Shown here piece after piece: positions 25,182 to 33,174 of a DNA stretch of 64,000 nucleotides. The translations under genes were made by a program, and so were the position numbers. How positions within the stretch are numbered: position 1 is the first letter of the stretch; each line of letters starts with the position of its first letter. The stretch comes from an uncultured Flavobacterium sp. (GTDB taxonomy: Bacteria > Bacteroidota > Bacteroidia > Flavobacteriales > Flavobacteriaceae). Location: positions 100,543-164,542 of the forward strand of contig CAKUAD010000001.1 of assembly GCA_934636265.1 (NCBI GenBank), read 5' to 3'. The notes beneath the pieces are model-generated. The model saw only the letters and a list, made by a program, of their open reading frames with translations. It was not told the DNA's origin and ran no database searches.

Positions 25182-28100
25182 ATGAGCAGGATTCTAGGCT
25201 TGGATTTGGGCACGAATAGTATTGGGTGGGCGATTGTTGACGACACCGCCAATAAAATAATAGGTATTGGCACGCGAATATTTCCGATGGGCGTTGAAAA
25301 TTTAGGAGAGGGAGAAGGTAGGGAGATGTCTAAAAATGCAGGAAGGACAGGCGCGCGCGGCATAAGGCGACAGTTTTTCAGAAGACGCCTACGAAAGAAG
25401 GTGCTATTGAAAGCACTGTCAGAACATAAGATGTGCCCTATGCTTCCGGCAGATTTTGAGAATTGGAAAAAAACAAAGCAATTCCCCTCAGATAAGTTGG
25501 CCAAATGGTTTGCAATGAATCCTTATGAATTACGGCACAAAGCGTTGAATGAAAAGCTATCGTTGGAAGAAATCGGCAGGGTGTTCTATCACATTATTCA
25601 AAGGCGCGGTTTTTTGAGTAATAGCCGCAAGGGCGGGAGCGATGATGGCGCAATTTTCAAGGGAAATCCAAAGGAAGGCAAGATAGGGATTACTGAAACC
25701 CAACACAACATTGAAGACAATACTTTAGGCACGTATCTTTACAGTATTTTTCCAACGGCAAATCAGCCGTATAAAAGCGGCTTGGAGCGCATCCGCAACC
25801 GGTATACCACCAGGAAAATGTATGTTGATGAATTTGAATTGGTATGGGATAACCAAGCCAAGTATCATCCTCACCTAACCCATGAGTTGAAGACGTTGTT
25901 CGGCGGACGGAAACTTGACGGCTATAAAGAAGACGGTATTTTGTTTTATCAGCGACCTTTGCGTTCACAAAAACACTTGGTTGGAAATTGTAGTTTTGAG
26001 CCTTCCAAAACCAAATGTCCGATCAGTGCCATTCCGTTTGAGGAATTCCGCGTTTGGCAGTGGGTAAATACGGTTGAATATAACGGTCAGAAAATCTCAC
26101 AGGAGGAAAAGAAGCAAATTGTCGCGTTTCTTTACGCCAATGAAAAGGCGGATTTTAAAAAAATCAGAAAGGTAATCGGTAAAGAAAGTGCTGAGTTTAA
26201 ATTTAATTACAAAGATGACGATAAGATAGTCGGTACGCATACGATCTCAAATTTGTCCCATAAAAAATACTTTGGAAAGAAGTGGTTTGAGTTTTCACCA
26301 AAAGAACAAGAAGATATATGGCACGTACTTTATTTTTTTGACAGCAAGGCTAATCTTAAGGATTACGCGATTAAGAATTGGAACTTCACTGAAGTCCAAG
26401 CCCAGGACATATCGAAGTTCAATGTTAAGGATGGGTATTCAAGTCTAAGTCGGAAAGCTATCTCCAATATTTTGCCATTCATGCAACAAGGGTACACATA
26501 TGATGTGGCCGTAGTAATGGGCGGAATAAAAAATGTATTTGGTTCTGATTGGGACGTAATGTCAGATGAACAGCGTAACTATGTTATCGATAATGTCCCT
26601 GATATTATCCGTTCAAAGCGAAAAGGTGGTTTTATCGATGTAATACGAAACATTCTAAAAAAAGATTATCATATTTCAGATACGAGGCTTGGCAAATTGT
26701 ACCATCATTCGGCCACTATAGATGCAGCTGAATTGTTAGAGAAATTGCCGTTAGGTAAAGATGCAGACCGCGAAATACAGGCAATTCGCAATCCAATCGT
26801 TATTACCGCCTTATTTGAGTTGCGTAAGCTGGTCAACGAACTGATCGACACCTACGGAACGTTAGATGAAGTAAAGGTTGAAATGGCTCGGGATTTAAAG
26901 GTGTCTAAATCACAACGCAATAAGATCAGGAAAGAACAAAATCGGCTGGAGCGCGAGAATGACAGGGTTAAAGAAAGGCTGCAGGAGAACAATATACGGA
27001 TAACCCATGACAATGTCCTGCTCTACAAGTTGTGGGAAGAGTGCAAAAAGACTTGCCCCTACACAGGAAAGTCGATTTCGGTGACACAATTGTTTTCAGG
27101 AGAGGTTCAAATTGAGCACATTCACCCCTGGAGCCGCTCTTTAAACGATAGTTTTGCGAACAAAACCTTGTGTTATGCAAAAGAGAACATCCAGAAAGGC
27201 AATAAAACACCTTTCGAATATTACGGTGGAGATGAGGCAAATTGGTCAGCCATAAAAGAGAGAGCACTGAGGCTTTTTTCGGACACAAAGGAGTATCCCA
27301 ATGCCTATCAAAAATTCAAGCGCTTTGTTCAGCAAAAATATGATGACGACTTCTCCACAAGACAATTAAACGATACTAGGTTTATCAGCAAGGAAGCCAA
27401 AAATTACCTGTCAAAAATTTGCGGGAATGTGATCGTTTCTCCTGGACAGGCTACCTCTAACTTACGCCAGAAATGGGGATTGAATCATGTGCTGAACGTT
27501 GAGAACTTCAAAACCCGTGACGACCATAGGCATCACGCAGTGGACGCTTTGGTTATGGCTTGTACAAAAGTGGCTTACGTCCAGGAATTGTCAAGATGGA
27601 ACAAGTACAACAAATCATATGACTTGAAACAATTTCCATTGCCTTGGGAAAACTTCAGGTACGATGCGGAAAAAGCAATAGAACGTATTCTTGTTTCTCA
27701 CAAGCGCGCGTTAAATGACATTACAGTTAGGACGCATAAATTTGAAAAAGATGGTAAAAGATACCAGAACTTGGGGGTTGCAGCACGAGGGCAGTTGCAT
27801 AAAGAAACTGTTTTTGGGAGAAGAACTTTTCAAGGCGAAGAGGCGTTTCACGTCAGAAAGCCAATTGAAAAGTTGGAAACATTAAAGCAAATTGAGAAGG
27901 TCGTGGATGATGTAACAAGAAAGTTGATCCTAAAACGCGTAAACGAGTTAGGCGGCTTTGTAAAAGATAAAGTTCCCGCCAATACTTTTTTCACCATCGA
28001 TGCAAGTGGCGTAAAGCAACCGCAGCTGTTTATGCCCAACAAAAACGGTGAACCTGTTCCCATACTTAAAGTTCGGGTAAAGGAAAATATCGGAAGGGCC

Positions 28101-28562
28101 GAACAATTAAAGGATGATGTCAATCAATGGGTTAATCCGCGAAACAATCACCATGTGGTAGTTTATAGGGATCAAAATGGAAATATGAATGAGGACGTCG
28201 TAACGTTTTGGACTGTTGTTGAACGCAGACGGCTGGGACTTCCCACATACCAACTTCCTCCAAATGGACAAGAAATAATTGCGACACTTCATATTAATGA
28301 TCTTTTCCTACTTGGATTAGACGAAGAACAAATAAATTGGGAAAATCCTGAGTATGAACTGTTGAAAGATCATCTTTACAGAGTGCAGAAACTTTCGTCC
28401 AAATTCTATGAATTTAGGTTAGTTACAGAGGCATCAATCAATAACAATTTTCATCCATTTTATGTAAGAGTTCAGAGTTTTGGGCAAGGAAAAACCGGTT
28501 GGGAAACATTCAATCCAATTAAAGTCCAAATATCGGTATCTGGAAGAATTCGAAAACTATAA
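25182..28562 (+). CDS. cas9: CRISPR-associated endonuclease Cas9 (type II-C-like, compact)
   Basis: RNA-guided DNA nuclease of 1126 aa, short next to the ~1400-aa Cas9 proteins known from many flavobacteria. Domains in order: RuvC-I (ILGLDLGTNSIGW, Asp8); Arg-rich bridge helix (~58-80, RGIRRQFFRRRLRKK); reduced REC lobe (~85-480); RuvC-II (VKVEMARDL, Glu567); HNH (CPYTGK ... QIEHIHPWSRSLNDSFANK, His646, with Glu645 in the usual Asp place); RuvC-III (DDHRHHAVDALVMA, His785 and Asp788); C-terminal PAM-interacting region (~830-1126). All nuclease residues are kept, so it should be active. tracrRNA is divergent upstream and the array begins 28 nt downstream; no cas1, cas2, cas4 or csn2 is in the window. 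More AT-rich than neighbours, consistent with transfer. Confidence 0.97.
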   Translation: MSRILGLDLGTNSIGWAIVDDTANKIIGIGTRIFPMGVENLGEGEGREMSKNAGRTGARGIRRQFFRRRLRKKVLLKALSEHKMCPMLPADFENWKKTKQFPSDKLAKWFAMNPYELRHKALNEKLSLEEIGRVFYHIIQRRGFLSNSRKGGSDDGAIFKGNPKEGKIGITETQHNIEDNTLGTYLYSIFPTANQPYKSGLERIRNRYTTRKMYVDEFELVWDNQAKYHPHLTHELKTLFGGRKLDGYKEDGILFYQRPLRSQKHLVGNCSFEPSKTKCPISAIPFEEFRVWQWVNTVEYNGQKISQEEKKQIVAFLYANEKADFKKIRKVIGKESAEFKFNYKDDDKIVGTHTISNLSHKKYFGKKWFEFSPKEQEDIWHVLYFFDSKANLKDYAIKNWNFTEVQAQDISKFNVKDGYSSLSRKAISNILPFMQQGYTYDVAVVMGGIKNVFGSDWDVMSDEQRNYVIDNVPDIIRSKRKGGFIDVIRNILKKDYHISDTRLGKLYHHSATIDAAELLEKLPLGKDADREIQAIRNPIVITALFELRKLVNELIDTYGTLDEVKVEMARDLKVSKSQRNKIRKEQNRLERENDRVKERLQENNIRITHDNVLLYKLWEECKKTCPYTGKSISVTQLFSGEVQIEHIHPWSRSLNDSFANKTLCYAKENIQKGNKTPFEYYGGDEANWSAIKERALRLFSDTKEYPNAYQKFKRFVQQKYDDDFSTRQLNDTRFISKEAKNYLSKICGNVIVSPGQATSNLRQKWGLNHVLNVENFKTRDDHRHHAVDALVMACTKVAYVQELSRWNKYNKSYDLKQFPLPWENFRYDAEKAIERILVSHKRALNDITVRTHKFEKDGKRYQNLGVAARGQLHKETVFGRRTFQGEEAFHVRKPIEKLETLKQIEKVVDDVTRKLILKRVNELGGFVKDKVPANTFFTIDASGVKQPQLFMPNKNGEPVPILKVRVKENIGRAEQLKDDVNQWVNPRNNHHVVVYRDQNGNMNEDVVTFWTVVERRRLGLPTYQLPPNGQEIIATLHINDLFLLGLDEEQINWENPEYELLKDHLYRVQKLSSKFYEFRLVTEASINNNFHPFYVRVQSFGQGKTGWETFNPIKVQISVSGRIRKL

Positions 28563-29284
28563 TTCGCTTCCAAGTTGTAATATTTGTATGGCTTGACACT
28601 ACGAAAAGATTAGAAGAAACGATATTGTTAGTGCATCTACAATGGCTTTGTGTTCTGCTGTGGTTTGATTAAAGATTAGAAGAAACGATATTGAGGTGTA
28701 CGGAATGGAGTTGCAGCGGGATGTTGTGGTTTGATTAAAGATTAGAAGAAACGATATTGGTGAGAATGTCGTGATGGAACTGGAAAGCGTTGTGGTTTGA
28801 TTAAAGATTAGAAGAAACGATATTTACCCGCCATTGCTGGTATTGTGCGAGGTTGTTGTGGTTTGATTAAAGATTAGAAGAAACGATATTGCGCGTCGAA
28901 ACTCCTGAATCGTGTTCAGGTTGTGGTTTGATTAAAGATTAGAAGAAACGATATTCCAGCAGGAGCTACTTGGCATGACCCCGGAGTTGTGGTTTGATTA
29001 AAGATTAGAAGAAACGATATTTCGGCTTACAAGAAGGATGTCGTTTTCAAGGTTGTGGTTTGATTAAAGATTAGAAGAAACGATATTATTTAATGAATGA
29101 ATGCGAAACCCTCCGGCGTTGTGGTTTGATTAAAGATTAGAAGAAACGATATTGCCTTTGAACGATGAACCAGCGCGGACGGGTTGTGGTTTGATTAAAG
29201 ATTAGAAGAAACGATATTTTTTATTTGCAAACGATCCACAACTCAAAGGTTGTGGTTTGATTAAAGATTAGAAGAAACGATATT

Positions 29285-29511
29285 TATGGTTTAGAAAAAG
29301 TCAATATCGCCGACGTTGTGGTTTGATTAAAGATTAGAAGAAACGATATTAATAAAGCCAATTTTTTTTAACCGTTGGATGTTGTGGTTTGATTAAAGAT
29401 TAGAAGAAACGATATTTGATTAGTGATTACTTACAGGCCGCACAGGTTGTGGTTTGATTAAAGATTAGAAGAAACGATATTCAGAGTCTTTGATACAATC
29501 AAATGGAAGTG
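29285..29511 (+). repeat. Spacer block 11-14, first copy
   Basis: Four consecutive spacers (starting TATGGTTTAG, AATAAAGCC, TGATTAGTG, CAGAGTCTT) with their repeats, identical to 29876-30102. Five unrelated spacers (15-19) lie between the copies. Confidence 0.97.
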
Positions 29512-29875
29512 GTTGTGGTTTGATTAAAGATTAGAAGAAACGATATTTTCAAGAAATTGAAAGGTACTAAGGATCATGTTGTGGTTTGATTAAAGATTAG
29601 AAGAAACGATATTAAGATTAGTGTTGATATGACCAACCAACTCGTTGTGGTTTGATTAAAGATTAGAAGAAACGATATTCGTTGGAGAGGGGTTTGAGAT
29701 ATACAACGGTTGTGGTTTGATTAAAGATTAGAAGAAACGATATTTTTTGACGACTTGTTTGCCGAACACCAGATGTTGTGGTTTGATTAAAGATTAGAAG
29801 AAACGATATTAAAAGATTATTTCAAATCAGGCGATGCCGGTTGTGGTTTGATTAAAGATTAGAAGAAACGATATT

Positions 29876-30102
29876 TATGGTTTAGAAAAAGTCAATATCG
29901 CCGACGTTGTGGTTTGATTAAAGATTAGAAGAAACGATATTAATAAAGCCAATTTTTTTTAACCGTTGGATGTTGTGGTTTGATTAAAGATTAGAAGAAA
30001 CGATATTTGATTAGTGATTACTTACAGGCCGCACAGGTTGTGGTTTGATTAAAGATTAGAAGAAACGATATTCAGAGTCTTTGATACAATCAAATGGAAG
30101 TG
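29876..30102 (+). repeat. Spacer block 20-23, second copy of spacers 11-14
   Basis: Identical in order and sequence to the spacers at 29285-29511. The flanking spacers (19 and 24) differ from those flanking the first copy (10 and 15), so the duplicated segment ends exactly at repeats. Confidence 0.97.
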
Positions 30103-31576
30103 GTTGTGGTTTGATTAAAGATTAGAAGAAACGATATTCACTGTCCAAAAAATCCAAACACTCTTTTGTTGTGGTTTGATTAAAGATTAGAAGAAACGAT
30201 ATTGCTGCTTAACATGCCAAAAGAGGACTATGAGTTGTGGTTTGATTAAAGATTAGAAGAAACGATATTTTGTTCGTCATTTTCTCTTGCGAATGATCCG
30301 GTGTGGTTTGATTAAAGATTAGAAGAAACGATATTTTAACTGCCGCATTTGATACAACTTCTTGGTTGTGGTTTGATTAAAGATTAGAAGAAACGATATT
30401 ACAACGTGAAGAAAATCATTAATTGAACCGGTTGTGGTTTGATTAAAGATTAGAAGAAACGATATTATGGCCGAGCAAATGGCAATGGGTCAAGGTGTTG
30501 TGGTTTGATTAAAGATTAGAAGAAACGATATTCGATGACGCCGGATATAACCTGCCAAAACTGTTGTGGTTTGATTAAAGATTAGAAGAAACGATATTTC
30601 CGGCGCCAAAGTGAAAAATTCCTTCAGCGTTGTGGTTTGATTAAAGATTAGAAGAAACGATATTAAAAGGGCGGTAAAGATGAAGATCAATACGTTGTGG
30701 TTTGATTAAAGATTAGAAGAAACGATATTATGGAGTATATGTTTTTGCGGGAGTCGGTCGTTGTGGTTTGATTAAAGATTAGAAGAAACGATATTCGATA
30801 CTTGTCCGGTAATCGGATCAAACGTGTTGTGGTTTGATTAAAGATTAGAAGAAACGATATTGCGCGTCGAAACTCCTGAATCGTGTTCAGGTTGTGGTTT
30901 GATTAAAGATTAGAAGAAACGATATTTGGGCTGGTAGTCAAAGTTCGCGAGTCCGTGTTGTGGTTTGATTAAAGATTAGAAGAAACGATATTACTGCATT
31001 CTAATATGCTCAATATCGGGATGTTGTGGTTTGATTAAAGATTAGAAGAAACGATATTTTTCCTCTTTAGTTTGCGAAACATAAGCCGGTTGTGGTTTGA
31101 TTAAAGATTAGAAGAAACGATATTTCCCTGAAAAAACACAGTTGCCAACCCTTAGTTGTGGTTTGATTAAAGATTAGAAGAAACGATATTACTTCTTTCA
31201 TAACCTGTCAATCCTTCTTTGTTGTGGTTTGATTAAAGATTAGAAGAAACGATATTCATATCCGCATCCTGCTGCACCTAATCCCAGTTGTGGTTTGATT
31301 AAAGATTAGAAGAAACGATATTTACATGGCCATTCACTATCCAGCCGATGTGTTGTGGTTTGATTAAAGATTAGAAGAAACGATATAATTTTTGTCGGTC
31401 AAGTCCGACCTAAACCGTTGTGGTTTGATTAAAGATTAGAAGAAACGATATTAATGCGCTCCCGGCTGTCGACCGACGCGCTGTTGTGGTTTGATTAAAG
31501 ATTAGAAGAAACGGGTAGTGTTCAACGCACAGATTTTTGAGCGATAAAGCGCGGCGAAAGGCTAATTAAGATTAGG

Positions 31577-31641
31577 AAAGCGTTTACGGTTCACGGTTTA
31601 CAGCTTACAGCTTACACAGGATTGCCGATGCGGGATGATTT
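31577..31641 (+). repeat. Right copy of the direct repeat flanking the CRISPR region
   Basis: AAAGCG, five heptamers (TTTACGG, TTCACGG, TTTACAG, CTTACAG, CTTACAC), then AGGATTGCCGATGC, GGATG and TTTTGG, aligning with 23342-23400 with one extra heptamer. It lies 64 bp after the last CRISPR repeat. The rest of 31514-31739 has no gene I can support. Confidence 0.75.
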
Positions 31642-31739
31642 TGGTTGGTTAACGAGCCACACTGGGATTAGCTACCGGTGTCCGATGAGTAACAAATTTG
31701 CATTCCTTAACGATTTAGAGATTCAAGAAGCTGTCCGCG

Positions 31740-32180
31740 CTACCGGCTCACCACTACTGATTTTTTACATTCGGTATTTAGCGACTCGCAACTCCATCCC
31801 CAAGTGTCAAATGACAGAGACGGATAGGCATCGGTACACCCATGACAGATGACGGTAAGCGGGTAGTCTTTTTGATCAAAGTAGAACTTGCCGCCGCGCC
31901 TAATGAGCCTATGCGCCATTTTGATCGAATCGTTCGCCGACTTGCCCAATAAATAGTAGTAACGTCTTTTGTTGAGGGTATCATTTTCCGGGAGGATGTC
32001 GAGTTGAGCAATAGTTTCCCGTAAGTTATTGTTTAGGAGCAATTGATTCCACCGGCTTTTGATTTCATCTTTACAGTCGACGATAAAATTGTCTTTCCCA
32101 GCATGACCAACAAGGTTTTTAGTCGTTGCGCAGGAAACAAGTACGAGGGCGAATCCAAAGTTGAGAAGGCTTGTTTTCAA
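31740..32180 (-). CDS. Putative lipoprotein with C-terminal Cys motif, unknown
   Basis: 146 aa. Signal peptide with lipobox (FGFALVLVSC, Cys17), so probably membrane-anchored outside the cytoplasm. The C-terminal third (DQKDYPLTVICHGCTDAYP...SCESLNTECKKS) has four or five Cys in a pattern resembling the C-terminus of the neighbouring protein (LTVTCTGC...CTNGCGYNC). I do not recognise a family. It starts four bases after the stop of that neighbour, hence the same transcript. It lies just outside the right direct repeat. Confidence 0.65.
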   Translation of the reverse strand: MKTSLLNFGFALVLVSCATTKNLVGHAGKDNFIVDCKDEIKSRWNQLLLNNNLRETIAQLDILPENDTLNKRRYYYLLGKSANDSIKMAHRLIRRGGKFYFDQKDYPLTVICHGCTDAYPSLSFDTWGWSCESLNTECKKSVVVSR

Positions 32181-32184
32181 AGGT

Positions 32185-32700
32185 TCAATTTACGGTTACC
32201 GTTTCGGTTTTAGTGCAGTTATATCCGCAGCCATTGGTACAATTCCACTTTTTGACATATTCGGGAGAACAACCATAGGAACATCCGGTGCACGTTACAG
32301 TAAGTGTTCCTTCGTCACCGACTGCCAGCCTAAATTCGTTTTTCGAAAGGTCGAGCAACGTTGCCATTGTGGTGTTTTGTGGTGTTTTTGCCTGTAATGA
32401 GTAATAGGTTTCTCCCTCGCTAGTGGCGGCTTGGATAACGAAGTCCCCAAGGGATTCAGAAATTCCTTGTTTGGCCAATTGTGCTTTCCATTCAGTTTTG
32501 ATGTCAGACAGGTTTTCAGTTATCACGAACTTTCCGTTTTGATTCTCACCAATTTTTCGTTGGGAAAACGCAAAAGTGAGCGTCAACCATAACATACTGA
32601 GGATAAATTTTTTTACGGCTTTTAAATTTAAGATTCCAATCAAAAGTAGCGTGTTGATTTTGAAGCTGATTACAGAAAATCTGCCAAAAATGTTAAACAT
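32185..32700 (-). CDS. Exported Cys-rich small protein, unknown
   Basis: About 171 aa from the ATG at 32700. The real N-terminus is unclear: a signal-peptide-like core (VKKFILSMLWLTLTFAFSQ) starts near residue 29, an exact promoter box (TACTTTTG) lies at 32648-32641 inside the frame, and the next ATG (32595) leaves a very short signal. The mature part has a Ser/Thr-rich middle and a Cys-rich tail (VTCTGCSYGCSPEYVKKWNCTNGCGYNC). It shares this tail layout with the downstream lipoprotein, suggesting an old duplication. Function unknown. Confidence 0.62.
   Translation of the reverse strand: MFNIFGRFSVISFKINTLLLIGILNLKAVKKFILSMLWLTLTFAFSQRKIGENQNGKFVITENLSDIKTEWKAQLAKQGISESLGDFVIQAATSEGETYYSLQAKTPQNTTMATLLDLSKNEFRLAVGDEGTLTVTCTGCSYGCSPEYVKKWNCTNGCGYNCTKTETVTVN
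32641..32648 (-). promoter_or_regulatory. -7 promoter box inside the Cys-rich protein frame
   Basis: TACTTTTG on the minus strand, an exact TAnnTTTG match. If used, translation must start downstream of it. Confidence 0.35.
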
Positions 32701-33091
32701 TATCCGCGCGTTCCTCCTCAATCTTTTGCTCAATTTCCAGGATTTCCTTTTTCTCCTTTTTGATCGTCTGACGCAACAGCGCAAAAAGGCTCATGTAAAC
32801 GTTGGCTACAAATACCAGGGCAAAGCCTGCAATGATATAGCCGCGCCAATCCGGAAGCAGCAGTTTAAATTGGGTGAGTGCCACAAATCCTATGGTGACG
32901 TAATGGCTAAAGCAGTATTCGCAGGTAAAGAGGTAGTAAAACTTTCGTTGCCAAACCGTTTTGCATTCCCTCGATTTTTTGACGCAAAACTCCCGCGGTT
33001 CGCGAAAGACTTCCTCATGGGTAACCGTCCAAGCCACGCATGCCACGGGAATCGCCAGGGTAAAAAGCCAGAATAGTTGTGTCAGTTCCAT
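32693..33091 (-). CDS. Small membrane protein, unknown
   Basis: 132 aa with an N-terminal membrane helix (LTQLFWLFTLAIPVACVAWTV), a Cys-containing loop (CEYCFSHYVT), a second/third hydrophobic stretch (IIAGFALVFVANVYMSLFALL) and a charged coiled-coil-like tail (KKEKKEILEIEQKIEEERAD). The EYCFSHY motif recalls DUF1360-type membrane proteins, but that is only a resemblance. Its stop overlaps the next frame by 8 nt. It follows the DUF389 gene by 83 nt on the same strand. Confidence 0.7.
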   Translation of the reverse strand: MELTQLFWLFTLAIPVACVAWTVTHEEVFREPREFCVKKSRECKTVWQRKFYYLFTCEYCFSHYVTIGFVALTQFKLLLPDWRGYIIAGFALVFVANVYMSLFALLRQTIKKEKKEILEIEQKIEEERADNV

Positions 33092-33174
33092 GGTGATAAC
33101 TTGCTGATGCTAAACTATCCAAACCCGCTAGAATTCAGGTTACAGAATTTTTGCAAGACTTTACAACTTTGGCC

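Larger units (their letters stand above)
28591..31513 (+). CRISPR. Type II CRISPR array, 45 repeats and 44 spacers
   Basis: 36-bp repeat (begins GTTGTGGTTTGATTAAAG, ends AGAAGAAACGATATT), unit 65-66 bp, spacers 29-30 bp. Repeat starts run from 28591 to 31483. The plus strand is the crRNA sense because the tracrRNA anti-repeat complements it. Repeat 1 (28591-28626) keeps only its last ~22 bases; repeat 45 (31483-31513) lacks its last five. Variants: repeat 2 (28657) and repeat 27 (30300) differ at base 2; repeat 43 (31352) ends ATATA. Spacers 11-14 recur as 20-23, and spacer 5 recurs as 35, leaving 39 distinct spacers. No cas genes follow. Confidence 0.99.

Noticed and set aside
30490..30690. 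66-codon minus-strand frame with repeated ISFLLIFNQTTT segments
   Set aside because: It is a translation of CRISPR repeats and spacers, not a gene.
31388..31416. Spacer 43 contains a GTCGG/CCGAC inverted repeat, possibly a terminator piece
   Set aside because: Stem of five only, and one odd spacer is not evidence of function.
31563..31582. Sequence AATTAAGATTAGGAAAGCG resembling part of the CRISPR repeat just past the array
   Set aside because: Needs gaps to align and is partly shared with the flanking direct repeat; not safe to call a degenerate repeat.
31622..31852. 76-codon plus-strand frame after the right direct repeat
   Set aside because: Starts inside the repeat and overlaps the lipoprotein gene on the other strand; no family resemblance.
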